DNA from: Salsipaludibacter albus
GTDB taxonomy: Bacteria > Actinomycetota > Nitriliruptoria > Nitriliruptorales > Nitriliruptoraceae
Length of the DNA: 56,493 bases
Reading direction: 5' to 3'
Assembly (NCBI RefSeq): GCF_019798055.1
Contig: NZ_JAHOPH010000025.1
Span: 1 to 56,493 of the forward strand
In this document: one piece after another, positions 43,084-52,605 of the stretch
Layout: each line of letters starts with the position of its first letter
Numbering within the stretch: the first letter of the stretch is position 1
Notes under the pieces: model-generated
Database searches by the model: none
What the model was told of the DNA's origin: nothing
What the model saw: only the letters and a program-made list of their open reading frames with translations
Translations under genes and position numbers: made by a program

Positions 43084-44040
43084 ATCGCGCCGTCGCCCGT
43101 CCCGCGGCTGGACTTCGCGATCGTCGGTGCCCCGAAGTCGGCGACCACCGCGCTGGCGAGCTACCTGGGCCACCATCCGCGGATCGCGATGTCCCGCCCC
43201 AAGGAGCCCTACACCTACGGCGCGGACCTCGCGCCACTGCGCGCCCTGGTCGGCACCCGTCGGCCGAGCGGCGCCGACGGGGGCCGGGTCGCAGCGACCG
43301 TGGACGCCGGCCGACTGGTCGGCGAGGCGTCGACCCTCTACGCCAGTTCGCCCACCGCCGTCTCCGAGCTGCTCGCCGACCATCCGCACGCCCGGCTGGT
43401 CCTGATGGTCCGGGACCCGGTGCGGCTGGCCCGGTCGTTCCACGGCGAGATGCGCTTCCGCGGCTACGAGGACGAGCCGTCGTTCACCCGTGCCTGGGCG
43501 CTCCAGGAGGCCCGTCGCGAGGACCCCGGTCTCGTGCCCCGGCGCTGCCCGCTCCCGCGGCTCCTGCAGTACGGCGACGTGGCCGCGCTGGGCACCCAGC
43601 TGCAGCGCCTGCACGACCAGGCCGGCCCCGACCGCGTGCTCGTGCTGTTCCAGGAGGACCTGGCCGCGGACCCCCGGGGGACCTACCGGGCGGCGCTGGA
43701 CTTCCTGGGAGTCGCCGACGACGGCCGCGAGACCTTCCCGGCGGTCAACGTGGCCAAGCGTCCGCGCTGGCCATGGCTGAACCGCGTCCTGCTGTCGGCC
43801 CCGGTCGTGCGATCGGGCCGGTGGGCGCGGTCGATGTTGCCCGACGCGCTCCACGGTCCGGTCGGTCGTGCGTTCCGGTCCGTGACCAGGCGACCCGCCG
43901 ACACCGCCACGACCGACGCGGTCGTCGACCTGCAGCGGATCGCCGCCGAGCTCGCCGTCGAGGTGGACCTGCTCGGCGCCTTGACCGGTCGTGACCTCGG
44001 CCACTGGGGCCGGGTCGAGCCGCCGCCGCGTTCCTCCTGA
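43084..44040 (+). CDS. Sulfotransferase 3 (start codon uncertain)
   Basis: About 318 residues. RLDFAIVGAPKSATTALASY is the PSB-loop start of Sulfotransfer_3/heparan-type enzymes and VLMVRDPVRLARSFHGEMRF the 3'-phosphate motif; LVLFQEDLAADP follows. No ATG, GTG or TTG occurs in frame between the upstream stop-free region and the conserved loop. The best guess is an ATC codon with GGAG seven bases upstream; CTG at 43108 is another. A TAGGAT box at 43040-43045 may be its -10. This enzyme class typically sulfates polysaccharides. Confidence 0.78.
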   Translation: MAPSPVPRLDFAIVGAPKSATTALASYLGHHPRIAMSRPKEPYTYGADLAPLRALVGTRRPSGADGGRVAATVDAGRLVGEASTLYASSPTAVSELLADHPHARLVLMVRDPVRLARSFHGEMRFRGYEDEPSFTRAWALQEARREDPGLVPRRCPLPRLLQYGDVAALGTQLQRLHDQAGPDRVLVLFQEDLAADPRGTYRAALDFLGVADDGRETFPAVNVAKRPRWPWLNRVLLSAPVVRSGRWARSMLPDALHGPVGRAFRSVTRRPADTATTDAVVDLQRIAAELAVEVDLLGALTGRDLGHWGRVEPPPRSS

Positions 44041-44092
44041 GTCGGGTTATCGTTGCGCACGCCACCACGACGGCGTCGCAGGGGGATCGGCC

Positions 44093-44860
44093 ATGGACTC
44101 GCCACCCGACGACGCTCGGGACCCGCTCGGTGCCATCGCCCCGGAGCTGGGCGCCGGAGGCTTCACACGCCACGACGGGACCATCGAGTTCTACACCCGG
44201 GTGCGGGCCCTGCTCGACGCGGACAGCCGGGTCCTGGACTACGGGGCTGGCCGTGGCAGCTGGGTGGCCGAGGATCACGCGCCGGCGCGCCGCGACCTCC
44301 AACTCCTGCGGGGCGACGTCGCCCGGGTGGTCGGCGCCGACGTCGACCCGGTCGTGCAGGACAACCCCGCGCTCGACGAGGCCGTGGTCATCACCCCCGG
44401 CGCGCCCCTGCCCTTCGACGACGCCTCGTTCGACCTGGTGGTCGCCGACTGGGTCTTCGAGCACCTCGACGACCCGGCGACCGCATGCCCCGAACTGGCC
44501 CGCGTCGTGCGTCCCGGCGGCTGGGTGTGCGCACGGACCCCCAACCGGCGGGGCCTGATCGCCGCCGGCGCACGGCTGGTGCCCAATCGCCTGCACACCC
44601 GCGTGCTCTCCCGACTCCAACCCGATCGCCAGCCGGAGGACGTCTTCCCGACGGTGTACGCCCTCAACACCCCGGCCGACCTCCGGAGGAACTTCCCGGA
44701 CTTCGACCACCACACGTACGGCTGGCGCGGTGACGCGACCTACTTCGGCACGAGCCCGGCGATGGTCCGGGTCGGGCGGGTCCTCCACCACGTCAGCCCC
44801 CCGGGGCTCGAGCCGGTGTGGCACGTCTTCCTGCGACGGCGACCCACCGGCGCGAGCTGA
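44093..44860 (+). CDS. SAM-dependent methyltransferase
   Basis: 255 residues. SAM motif I VLDYGAGRGSWVAED, then PLPFDDASFDLVVADWVFEH, LARVVRPGGWVCARTPN, all standard class I signatures. C-terminal text (FPTVYALNTPADLRRNFPDF) is typical of sugar-locus methyltransferases. GGGGGATC precedes the ATG MDSPPDD; 52 bp after sulfotransferase 3, in the same direction, likely the same operon. Substrate not evident. Confidence 0.87.
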   Translation: MDSPPDDARDPLGAIAPELGAGGFTRHDGTIEFYTRVRALLDADSRVLDYGAGRGSWVAEDHAPARRDLQLLRGDVARVVGADVDPVVQDNPALDEAVVITPGAPLPFDDASFDLVVADWVFEHLDDPATACPELARVVRPGGWVCARTPNRRGLIAAGARLVPNRLHTRVLSRLQPDRQPEDVFPTVYALNTPADLRRNFPDFDHHTYGWRGDATYFGTSPAMVRVGRVLHHVSPPGLEPVWHVFLRRRPTGAS

Positions 44861-44877
44861 CCGGGGCGGGCCGGTCG

Positions 44878-45711
44878 TCAGTCCCGGGTCGGGAGGCGGC
44901 GGGTGGCGACGACCCCGAAGTCGGTCCGCATGGAGGTCGCCTCGCCCAGGCGCTGGAACAGCGGGGCCTGGCTGGCCCAGTAGCGGAACACCTCCACCTC
45001 GCCGAAGTGGTCGTCGAGGAGCCGGGCCACGGCCGTCTCGTCGACCCCGTCGCGGACGACGTGGTACTCGACCAGGTCCGACGGCTCGGTGTCGTCGTGG
45101 ATCCCCCGCAGGCGCCGGACCCGGGTCGCCAGCCCCCGGGCGTAGTCCCCCTGCAACAGCCGCCACGCCAGGTAGGCGCCGCGGTCCGCCCAGTGGTCGC
45201 GCGCGGGCATGTCGGGGTAGTGCAGGGGGTCGGCGGCGGTGAACAGGGAGCCGCCGGGCGCGACCAGCGGCACCAGGCGGTCCAGGAACGACAGGTAGTC
45301 GGGGATGTGGTGGAGCACGGCAGTCATGACCGCGAGGTCCCACTGCCGGTCCGCGGCGAGGACGTCCTCGCCCGTCCGGTCGTGCAGGACCTCGACCCGA
45401 CCGGTCGAGCCGAGCTCGGACCGCAGCCGTGCCGCGCTGGCCGCGCTGGTCTCGGTCACCGTGACGTGCGCCCCGGCGTCGAGCAGGCAGCGGGTGAACG
45501 TGCCGTGGCCGCCCCCGACCTCCAGCACGTCGCAGCCCCCGGTGCTCGCGCGGCGACCCGCGACCAGCCCGCGGAGTCGTGCCTCCAGCATCGACCGGAG
45601 CGATCGGTGGCGCAGGTGGGGCGAGCCCTTCTCGTAGTCGTGGGCCGTGCCGTGACCGGTGTCCTGGGCCGCGACGACGGCGGCGACGTGGTGCTCGTCG
45701 GAAGGGGCCAT
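44878..45711 (-). CDS. SAM-dependent methyltransferase (divergent orientation)
   Basis: 277 residues. Opens with a helical region ([20 protein letters not shown]), then motif [38 protein letters not shown] and [21 protein letters not shown] methyltransferase of the class seen for O-methylation in antibiotic or surface-glycan loci. It points against gmd, 149 bp from its start, and converges with the previous methyltransferase 17 bp away. Function in the locus is inferred only from position. Confidence 0.85.
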   Translation of the reverse strand: MAPSDEHHVAAVVAAQDTGHGTAHDYEKGSPHLRHRSLRSMLEARLRGLVAGRRASTGGCDVLEVGGGHGTFTRCLLDAGAHVTVTETSAASAARLRSELGSTGRVEVLHDRTGEDVLAADRQWDLAVMTAVLHHIPDYLSFLDRLVPLVAPGGSLFTAADPLHYPDMPARDHWADRGAYLAWRLLQGDYARGLATRVRRLRGIHDDTEPSDLVEYHVVRDGVDETAVARLLDDHFGEVEVFRYWASQAPLFQRLGEATSMRTDFGVVATRRLPTRD

Positions 45712-45860
45712 GCCCCGACCCTAGCCCCGGGACCGGGCCCGTCGGCGCTCGTCTGGTGGGTCGCACCACCCCCCGGCGATGGCCGGCGCCGATGACCCCA
45801 CTGCTAGCCTCGGCCGCACGGACCTCCGTTCGTCTCGGGGGACAGGAGAGGTCGCCAGGG

Positions 45861-46907
45861 ATGCCGCTCGCACTGGTCACGGGCATCACGGGACAGGACG
45901 GGTCGTACCTGGCCGAGCTGTTGCTGGCGAAGGGCTACGAGGTCCACGGGGTCATCCGGCGGGCATCGACGTTCAACACCGAGCGCATCGACCACGTCTA
46001 CCAGGACCCCCACGAGCCGGACGTGCGGCTCCACCTCCACTACGGCGACCTCACCGACGGCTCCCAGCTCGCCCGCCTGGTCCGGACCATCGAGCCCGAC
46101 GAGATCTACAACCTGGCGGCGCAGTCCCACGTCGGGGTCAGCTTCCAGCAGCCGGAGTACACCGGCAACGTGGACGCCCTGGGGACCATCCGGCTGCTCG
46201 AGGCGATCCGCGAGGCCGGCGTCGACACCCGGTTCTACCAGGCTGCCACGTCGGAGATGTTCGGCGACGCCCCCGCCCCACAGTCCGAGGACAGCCCGTT
46301 CCGACCACGCTCCCCGTACGCGGCGGCGAAGCTGTACGCCTACTGGGCGACCGCCAACTACCGCGAGGCCTACGACCTGTTCGCGGTCAGCGGGATCCTG
46401 TTCAACCACGAGGGCGAGCGACGCGGCAAGACCTTCGTGACCCGCAAGATCACCCATGGCGTGGCGCGGATCGTCGCCGGTCTCGACGACGCCCTGTACC
46501 TCGGCAACCTCGACGCGGTCCGTGACTGGGGGCACGCCCAGGACTACGTCCGTGCCATGTGGATGATGCTGCAGGCCGACGCCCCGGTCGACTACGTCAT
46601 CGGCACCGGCGAGACCCACACGGTGCGCGAGTTCTGCGACGCGGCCTTCTCCCACGTCGGGCTGGACTGGCGGGACTGGGTCCGCATCGACCCCGCCTAC
46701 TACCGCCCGACCGAGGTCGACTTCCTGCAGGCCGACGCCACCCGTGCCCGGCGCGACCTCGGCTGGAAGCCCGAGATCGGCTTCGACGAGATGGTCCACC
46801 GGATGGTCGTGCACGACCTCGACGCCGAGGCGGGGCTCGACCTCGAGCGGGCACGGGAGCAGGCGACGCGGTTGCGGCCGTCCGCCCCGCCACGACCCAC
46901 CCCATGA
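45861..46907 (+). CDS. gmd: GDP-mannose 4,6-dehydratase
   Basis: 348 residues. NADP site [47 protein letters not shown], catalytic SEMFG with the Tyr-x3-Lys in [13 protein letters not shown], and [17 protein letters not shown] are all diagnostic. Converts GDP-D-mannose to GDP-4-keto-6-deoxymannose. Stop overlaps the next gene (ATGA), the usual gmd-fcl arrangement. AGGG precedes the ATG closely, with GGAGAGG slightly further up. Confidence 0.97.
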   Translation: MPLALVTGITGQDGSYLAELLLAKGYEVHGVIRRASTFNTERIDHVYQDPHEPDVRLHLHYGDLTDGSQLARLVRTIEPDEIYNLAAQSHVGVSFQQPEYTGNVDALGTIRLLEAIREAGVDTRFYQAATSEMFGDAPAPQSEDSPFRPRSPYAAAKLYAYWATANYREAYDLFAVSGILFNHEGERRGKTFVTRKITHGVARIVAGLDDALYLGNLDAVRDWGHAQDYVRAMWMMLQADAPVDYVIGTGETHTVREFCDAAFSHVGLDWRDWVRIDPAYYRPTEVDFLQADATRARRDLGWKPEIGFDEMVHRMVVHDLDAEAGLDLERAREQATRLRPSAPPRPTP

Positions 46908-47848
46908 CCGACGTCGACTTCGACCTGGCCGGTCGGCGGGTCTGGGTGGCGGGCCACACCGGGCTGGTCGGCCGGGCGCTGCTACGTCGGCTCGCGGACG
47001 AGCCGGTCGAATTGGTGACCGCCCGCTCCGCCGAGGTCGACCTCACCCGCCAGGACGAGACCGAGGAGTTCGTGGCCCGGACCCGACCGGACGTGTGCAT
47101 CATGGCGGCCGCCCGGGTCGGCGGGGTCCACGCGAACCGGTCCGCGCAGGCGACCTTCCTCTACGACAACCTGGTCATGGCGGCCAACACCGTCGAGGCC
47201 TGCCGGCGCAACGACGTGGCCAAGACCGTGCTGCTGGGCTCGACCTGCATCTATCCCCGTGAGGCACCCCAGCCGATGCCGGAGTCGTCCCTGCTGACCG
47301 GCCCGCTCGAGGAGACCAACGAGGGCTACGCCATCGCCAAGATCGCGGCCCTGGAGCTGGCGAAGATGTACCGGCGCCAGCACGGCATGGACGCCATCGC
47401 GCTGATGCCGACCAACCTGTACGGGCCGGGCGACGACTTCGACCCCCAGACCTCCCACGTCCTGCCGGCCCTGCTCCGCAAGGTCCACGAGGCCCACGAG
47501 TCGGGAGCGGAGACGGTCGAGCTGTGGGGGACCGGCACGCCGCGACGGGAGTTCCTGCACGTCGACGACCTGGCGGACGCGGTCGTGTTCGCCCTGCGAC
47601 ACGTCAGCCGCGAGCAACACGTCAACGTGGGGGTGGGTCGCGACATCGCCATCGCCGACCTGGCCCGGCTCATCGCCGACGTCGTGGGGTGGGACGGCGA
47701 CTTCACCTTCGATCCGGACATGCCGGACGGCACGCCCCGGAAGCTGGTCGACGTCTCGGTCCTGTCCGGACTCGGCTGGACGGCGTCGATCGGCCTCGAG
47801 GAGGGGATCCGCAGCACGCTCGCGTGGTATCGGGACCATGGTGGCTGA
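46904..47848 (+). CDS. fcl: GDP-L-fucose synthase
   Basis: 314 residues. Nucleotide site [36 protein letters not shown], catalytic Tyr-x3-Lys in [15 protein letters not shown], then [20 protein letters not shown], matching the epimerase/reductase WcaG family nearly end to end. Makes GDP-L-fucose from the Gmd product using NADPH. Overlaps gmd by four bases and the next glycosyltransferase by eleven, so the three are one translational unit. Confidence 0.97.
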   Translation: MTDVDFDLAGRRVWVAGHTGLVGRALLRRLADEPVELVTARSAEVDLTRQDETEEFVARTRPDVCIMAAARVGGVHANRSAQATFLYDNLVMAANTVEACRRNDVAKTVLLGSTCIYPREAPQPMPESSLLTGPLEETNEGYAIAKIAALELAKMYRRQHGMDAIALMPTNLYGPGDDFDPQTSHVLPALLRKVHEAHESGAETVELWGTGTPRREFLHVDDLADAVVFALRHVSREQHVNVGVGRDIAIADLARLIADVVGWDGDFTFDPDMPDGTPRKLVDVSVLSGLGWTASIGLEEGIRSTLAWYRDHGG

Positions 47849-49097
47849 CGGGCCGACCATCGTCACCCCGACGTTCCATCCCGAGCGCATCGGGACCCCG
47901 CACTATGTGACCGACCTGGTGGACGAACTCGACGCACGCGGCGTCGCCGTGGAGGTCGTGACCGGTCAGCCCCACTACCCGGCGTTCGAACGCTTCGAGG
48001 GGTACGGCCGTGGGACCCGGCGCGATGTCCACGGCCGGGTTCCCGTCCACCGGATGCCCACCGTCGTGCCCCGGGGTGGGAAGGTCGCCTGGCGGCTGGC
48101 GAGCGAGGCCAACTTCCTGGTCCAGGTCGCCTGGGCCCGCCTGCGTGGCCGGCTGCCCTCGAGTCAGCAGGTCCTGGCGGTCAGCCCGGGCAGTCCGTTG
48201 TCGATCCTGGCCGGTCGGCTCGTCGCAGGTCGCGACGGGCGGCTGGTCGCGCTGGTGCACGACGTCGCCTTCGGCCTGGCAGCGGCCACGGCCGGCCCAC
48301 GGGCGCGCCGCATGGTCGGTGCGCTGCGGCGGTTGGAGGTGTGGTCACTCGACCGCGCAGACGCGGCAGCGGTGCTGTCGGAACGGATGGCCGACGAACT
48401 GCGCGCCGCCGGGGTGACGACGCCGATGGTCGAGGTGCCGCTCTGGACGACGGTCGAGGTGGCGACGCCGATCGCGGAGGTTCCCATGGTCGTGCAGTAC
48501 AGCGGCAACCTGGGACGCAAGCAGGGGGTCGCCGACCTGGTCGTGCTGGCCACGTGGCTCGCCGAGCACCTGCCGGCAGCGCGGCTGGTCATCCGTGGCA
48601 GCGGGAGCCAGCGAGGCGTGCTGGAGCGCGACGTCGTGGCGCGGGGGCTCGACAACGTCACCTTCGAGGACCTCGTGGCCCGCGACCAGCTCGCCGCCGC
48701 GCTGGCCGACTGCAGTCTCCACGTCGTGCCGCAGCTGCCCGAGGGGGCGGCCTACGCCGTGCCCTCCAAGATCTTCAACGTGCTGGCCGTCGGGCGGCCC
48801 GTCGTGGTCACGGCCGAACCGGACACGCCCGTCGCCGACCTCGCGTCGGCGACCCCGGCCGTGGTCCGAGTGGCCCCCGGGGACGTCGCCGCCATGGGGC
48901 GAGCCGTCCGGGACCTGTTGCTCGACGATCCGCACCGCCGGGAGCTCGGCGAGCTCGGACGTCGTTTCGTGGCGACCGAGGCCACCCGCGACGCCGCGGC
49001 CGACCGCCTGGTGGGGCTGCTGGCCGTCACCGGCTCGCCGCCGGTCAGGACGCGAGCCCGCCGAGCCCGTCGGGTTCCGCTCCGAACTCGCCGCTGA
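47838..49097 (+). CDS. Glycosyltransferase family 4 (WcaI/WbuB-like)
   Basis: 419 residues. N-terminal TPTFHPERIGTPHYVTDLVD and VEVVTGQPHYPAFERFEGYG recall the WcaI/WbuB subgroup used in colanic-acid and O-antigen loci; the C-terminal GT4 part has VVQYSGNLGRKQGVADLVVL, LVIRGSGSQRGVLERDV, LPEGAAYAVPSKIFNVLAVG and RPVVVTAEPDTP. Its tight overlap with fcl makes fucosyl transfer a reasonable guess. The last 53 bases overlap the convergent sugar transferase. A GTG one codon downstream of the ATG is an equally possible start. Confidence 0.87.
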   Translation: MVADGPTIVTPTFHPERIGTPHYVTDLVDELDARGVAVEVVTGQPHYPAFERFEGYGRGTRRDVHGRVPVHRMPTVVPRGGKVAWRLASEANFLVQVAWARLRGRLPSSQQVLAVSPGSPLSILAGRLVAGRDGRLVALVHDVAFGLAAATAGPRARRMVGALRRLEVWSLDRADAAAVLSERMADELRAAGVTTPMVEVPLWTTVEVATPIAEVPMVVQYSGNLGRKQGVADLVVLATWLAEHLPAARLVIRGSGSQRGVLERDVVARGLDNVTFEDLVARDQLAAALADCSLHVVPQLPEGAAYAVPSKIFNVLAVGRPVVVTAEPDTPVADLASATPAVVRVAPGDVAAMGRAVRDLLLDDPHRRELGELGRRFVATEATRDAAADRLVGLLAVTGSPPVRTRARRARRVPLRTRR

Positions 49098-49920
49098 CCG
49101 GTGCCGTCCCGACCTCGGGGTCGGGGGGACCGGCCACGACCTCGACGGGTCCCGACCCGACCGTGCCCGGGTCGCCGGACCCGGCCTGCTCCGTCCGGCA
49201 GCGGAGCCAGCCGCGGCTCTGGAAGGGCCGGGGGACGTCGCGCAGGCCCTTGGGCTCGGCGAGCCCGATCATCACCAGTGCCGTCCAGAAGAGGATCCAC
49301 AGGTCCAGCCGGATGCCGCCGTGGCGCAGGTACCACAGGTCGTACTCCGGGGCCTGGCTCGGGAGCCCACCCGTGTGGTCGCCGATCTGCCACAGGCAGG
49401 TGCACCCCTGCGGCACGCGGGTCCGTGCGTCGTCGTAGATCGAGGAGACGGGTTCGAACTCGTCCGGCATCCGGGGACGGGGTCCGACCAGCGACATCCG
49501 GCCACGAAGGACCAGCCAAAGTTGGGGCAACTCGTCCAGGTGGAGGCGCCGGAGGAGCTGCATGATCGGTGGGATGGCGGACGCGTCGAGGTCGTGCTTG
49601 AGCGCGTAGGGGTTGGCGGAGCTCGGCATGGTGCGGATCTTCACCATGGTGAAGGGGTCGCCATGACGCCCGAGGCGACGCTGGGTGAAGAAGGGCCACT
49701 CTCGGTACGTCACCCACGAGATGGCCGCGAGGACGACGACGATCGGCGTGGTGGCAACGACGGCGAGTGCCCCGACAATCACGTCGAAACATCGTTTGTA
49801 GACCAGCCGGCGATCCACGCTCCGGACACTTGCGTCCCAGAACACGTGGAGGATCCGCTGACGCTCATTGACCCAGCGTCGCGGCAGGACGAGTGGTTGT
49901 GATGACAACGGACGTGACAA
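49045..49920 (-). CDS. Initiating sugar-1-phosphate transferase (WcaJ/PglC-like)
   Basis: 291 residues. One membrane segment (KRCFDVIVGALAVVATTPIV) is followed by the catalytic domain: FFTQRRLGRHGDPFTMVKIRTM, DLDASAIPPIMQLLRRLHLD ELPQL and MSLVGPRPRMPDEFE, matching the bacterial sugar transferase family that loads the first sugar phosphate onto undecaprenyl phosphate. The usual PGxTGLWQ segment is CTCLWQIGDHTG, an unusual variant. A long Gly/Pro/Asp-rich tail (about 60 residues) follows. It starts the repeat unit. The divergent promoter region is shared with the phosphatase. Confidence 0.88.
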   Translation of the reverse strand: MSRPLSSQPLVLPRRWVNERQRILHVFWDASVRSVDRRLVYKRCFDVIVGALAVVATTPIVVVLAAISWVTYREWPFFTQRRLGRHGDPFTMVKIRTMPSSANPYALKHDLDASAIPPIMQLLRRLHLDELPQLWLVLRGRMSLVGPRPRMPDEFEPVSSIYDDARTRVPQGCTCLWQIGDHTGGLPSQAPEYDLWYLRHGGIRLDLWILFWTALVMIGLAEPKGLRDVPRPFQSRGWLRCRTEQAGSGDPGTVGSGPVEVVAGPPDPEVGTAPVSGEFGAEPDGLGGLAS

Positions 49921-50091
49921 GGCGGTCCCGCACCCGCCCCGTGTCGGTGCGCCCCGTCACGTGATACCCCTGGTGCCTTCACCATAGATCATTGGCGAGG
50001 ATTGGTACAGGACTTTGGCCCTGTTTTTGGCAAGTATGTCATTGCCACGAGTAGAGTGATCCTCAATCTGTCGATATCGAGTCACCCCCCG

Positions 50092-50697
50092 ATGTCCCCA
50101 TGCATTCTCGTTGTATGCACCGCAAACCAATGCCGAAGCCCGGTCGGGCAGGCCCTGTTGTCGACGATGCCGGACGGTCGCTCGTGGCCGGACCCCGGCT
50201 GGCGCGTGGCCAGTGCCGGGGTGGCGGCGCGGGACGGCGCTCCGGCCGTCAACGACTCCGTCCGCATCGCGTCGGACTGGGGGGTCGACCTCTCGACACA
50301 CCGGGCGCGCCGCCTGGACCGTGACCTCGTCGACGCGGCGGACCTGGTGGTGACGATGGAGACCGGCCACCTGGCGGACGTCCTGCGGCTGGTGCCGAGC
50401 GCGTTGCCACGGTCGTTCGCCTGGCTCGAGCTGGCACGGCTGGCCACCTCCATGCGGGTCGACGACGCCACGTGGGACGACGAGGACGTCGCGGACGCGA
50501 CGAGCCGTCTGCACGTGGCCACGCGGGCGTTGCACCACGCCAGGCCCCTGACCCCGGGTGCGGAGGGACCCGAGGACGTCGCCGACCCGATCGGGCGTCC
50601 CTCGACGGCCTTCGACGCGATGGCGGACACGCTCGTCAGGGCCGCGGAGCAGTTCGCCCCCCTGCTGGTGGGTGCGGAGGGGCCGTCCCCGGACTGA
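50092..50697 (+). CDS. Low-molecular-weight protein-tyrosine phosphatase
   Basis: 201 residues. The P-loop is VCTANQCRSP (C-x5-R-S) at the N-terminus, and the acid loop with conserved Asp-Pro is DPIGRP near residue 175. Between them lies a longer helical insert than in classic LMW-PTPs. Such phosphatases (Wzb/PtpA) dephosphorylate BY-kinases, so this is the natural partner of the Wzz-kinase at 34-36 kb. Upstream, an AT-richer stretch (about 49970-50091) separates it from the divergent sugar transferase; a small hairpin GGCAA/TTGCC lies at 50029-50046. The chosen ATG is the last before the P-loop. Confidence 0.88.
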   Translation: MSPCILVVCTANQCRSPVGQALLSTMPDGRSWPDPGWRVASAGVAARDGAPAVNDSVRIASDWGVDLSTHRARRLDRDLVDAADLVVTMETGHLADVLRLVPSALPRSFAWLELARLATSMRVDDATWDDEDVADATSRLHVATRALHHARPLTPGAEGPEDVADPIGRPSTAFDAMADTLVRAAEQFAPLLVGAEGPSPD

Positions 50698-50710
50698 CGG
50701 GGTGGGAGCG

Positions 50711-50737
50711 GCCGGCTCAGGCCGGCTCAGGCCGGCT
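50711..50737. repeat. 10-bp tandem repeat at end of galE
   Basis: GCCGGCTCAG occurs twice and is followed by GCCGGCT, covering the galE stop codon (50727-50729). The GCCGGC core is self-complementary. It lies in the 29-bp gap and tail between two convergent genes. Confidence 0.7.
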
Positions 50738-51725
50738 GGTCGGCGTGGCTGCTGAACCACTCCCAGGCACTGCGGATGATGTCGTCGAGGTCGTGCTCGG
50801 GCGTGAAGCCCAGCAGCTCGCGGGCGCGGTCGTTGGACGCCCAGGTCGCCGCGGGATCCCCGGGCCGGCGACCGACCTCCTCGTGCGGGACCGGCCGACC
50901 GGCGACGGCCTCGGTGGCCGCGAGGACCTCGCGCACGGTCGACCCCACCCCGGTGCCGACGTTGACCACGGTGGTCGCCCCGCCGTCGGCGAGGTGGTCC
51001 AGGGCCAGCACGTGGGCCCGGGCGAGGTCGTCGACGTGGATGTAGTCGCGGATGCAGGTCCCGTCCCGGGTCGGGTAATCGGTGCCGTAGACCTGCAGGG
51101 TCGGGGAGCCCGTGATCGTGGCGCGCATGACCAGGGGGACCAGGTTCGTGGTCGACGACCAGTCCTCGCCCAGCGTGCCGTCCATGGCGGCCCCGGCGGC
51201 GTTGAAGTAGCGCAGGGTCACCGACTGCAGGTCGCTGGTCCGGCCGGTCCAGTCCAGCACACGCTCGACCATGGCCTTGGTCTCGGCGTAGACGCTCTCG
51301 GGCGCGATCGGCGCCTCCTCGTCCACGGGCACGGTCGGGGGGTTGCCCACCACCGAGCAGGACGACGAGAACACCAGCGCGGTCACGCCGGCGTCCCGCG
51401 CCGCCTCGACCAGGGCGATCGAGCCGGCGACGTTGTTGGTGAAGTACATGCCCGGCTCGTCCATGGACTCGGGCACCGACTTGTACGCGGCGAAGTGGAC
51501 CACCTCGCGGATGCCGTGGCGCTCGACCAGCTCGGTCACCAGCGCCCGGTCGGCGACGTCGCCGACGACCAGCTCGGCGTCGACGACCGCGTCGCGCCGA
51601 CCACGTTCGAGGGTGTCGAGCACGACGACCCGGCGGCCGGCCCGTCGCAGGGCCGCGACGGTGTGGGAACCGATGTAGCCGGCTCCCCCGGTCACCAGCA
51701 CGGGTGGGCGGGACGACTCGGTCAT
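50727..51725 (-). CDS. galE: UDP-glucose 4-epimerase
   Basis: 332 residues. NAD site VTGGAGYIGSHTVAALRRAG, then GDVADRALV, HFAAYKSVPESMDEPGMY, catalytic Ser in FSSSCSVVG with Tyr-x3-Lys in ESVYAETKAMV, RYFNAAGA and RDYIHVDDLA: typical GalE throughout. Interconverts UDP-glucose and UDP-galactose, giving the substrate for UDP-galactopyranose mutase encoded 1.2 kb further on. A TAGGGT box on the minus strand at 51803-51808 may be its -10. Confidence 0.96.
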   Translation of the reverse strand: MTESSRPPVLVTGGAGYIGSHTVAALRRAGRRVVVLDTLERGRRDAVVDAELVVGDVADRALVTELVERHGIREVVHFAAYKSVPESMDEPGMYFTNNVAGSIALVEAARDAGVTALVFSSSCSVVGNPPTVPVDEEAPIAPESVYAETKAMVERVLDWTGRTSDLQSVTLRYFNAAGAAMDGTLGEDWSSTTNLVPLVMRATITGSPTLQVYGTDYPTRDGTCIRDYIHVDDLARAHVLALDHLADGGATTVVNVGTGVGSTVREVLAATEAVAGRPVPHEEVGRRPGDPAATWASNDRARELLGFTPEHDLDDIIRSAWEWFSSHADQPA

Positions 51726-51957
51726 GGCCTGGCCTCGATCACGCTCGGGTGCTCGTCAGGGTCCGCACCAGTCGGCGGACGGGCGGAGACGTTCGGTGTC
51801 GGACCCTAGTCCGACCGTTGCCCGTGGCCGGTGGGCGGGATGGCCGAACGAACACGGTTCGGCGGTCGTGGGAGGTGAGGCGGGAGACCGCAGCAATCCG
51901 AGGGCCTGTCGGCTGCGTACCACCGACCGGGGCATCACCGACCAAGGATCTGCACAC

Positions 51958-52605
51958 ATGAAGAAGTTGCTCACCGTCGCCGTGGCCGCCGTTGCGGCCC
52001 TGACGTTCTCGACCGCCGCATCGGCGAACCACGACATCGCCAAGGGGGACCCCGTGTCGATCTACAAGTACGACCTCGACACGGTGCAGCCCGACGACGC
52101 CACGACCGTGGACGACGGCCTGAGCGGTCGCGCCATGGTCAAGGTCAAGGGTGACCAGGTCACCGTCATGGTGAAGGCACGTGGCTTCGAGCCCGGCCAA
52201 CTGGTCCACGCCCAGCACCTCCACGGCGACCTCGCCGGTGGCAACGAGTGCCCGACCGTCGCCGACGACGCGGACATGGACGGGCTGATCTCGACCGTCG
52301 AGGGGATCCCCTCCTACGGCGGCGTCAAGGTCTCGCTGACCACGTCCGGTGACACCTCGAGCGCCTCCGCCCTGGCCGTCGATCGCTTCCCGGTCGCCGA
52401 CGCCGACGGCGAGATCGACTACAAGCGCACCTTCACCGCCGAGGGCGACCTGCTCGCCGGCATCGGCAACCTCCACGTCGTCCTGCACGGACTCGACCTC
52501 AACGACTCGGGGGCCTACGACTTCGAGGCCGGCACGTCCTCGCTGAACCCCGAGTTGCCGCTCGAGGCCACGATCCCCGCGCTGTGCGGCGGCCCCCTGG
52601 GCTGA
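51958..52605 (+). CDS. Secreted CHRD/superoxide-dismutase-like protein
   Basis: 215 residues. Signal peptide MKKLLTVAVAAVAALTFSTA, cleavage near ASANHD. The mature part has QLVHAQHLHGDLAGGNECPT, DADMDGLISTVEGIPSYGGV and NLHVVLHGLDLNDSGAYDFE, a His-rich beta arrangement close to CHRD domains, which resemble Cu/Zn superoxide dismutase; the His of HAQHLHG could bind metal. Role unknown. AAGGA lies eight bases before the ATG. Not obviously tied to the polysaccharide genes. Two Cys residues could form a disulfide. Confidence 0.75.
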   Translation: MKKLLTVAVAAVAALTFSTAASANHDIAKGDPVSIYKYDLDTVQPDDATTVDDGLSGRAMVKVKGDQVTVMVKARGFEPGQLVHAQHLHGDLAGGNECPTVADDADMDGLISTVEGIPSYGGVKVSLTTSGDTSSASALAVDRFPVADADGEIDYKRTFTAEGDLLAGIGNLHVVLHGLDLNDSGAYDFEAGTSSLNPELPLEATIPALCGGPLG

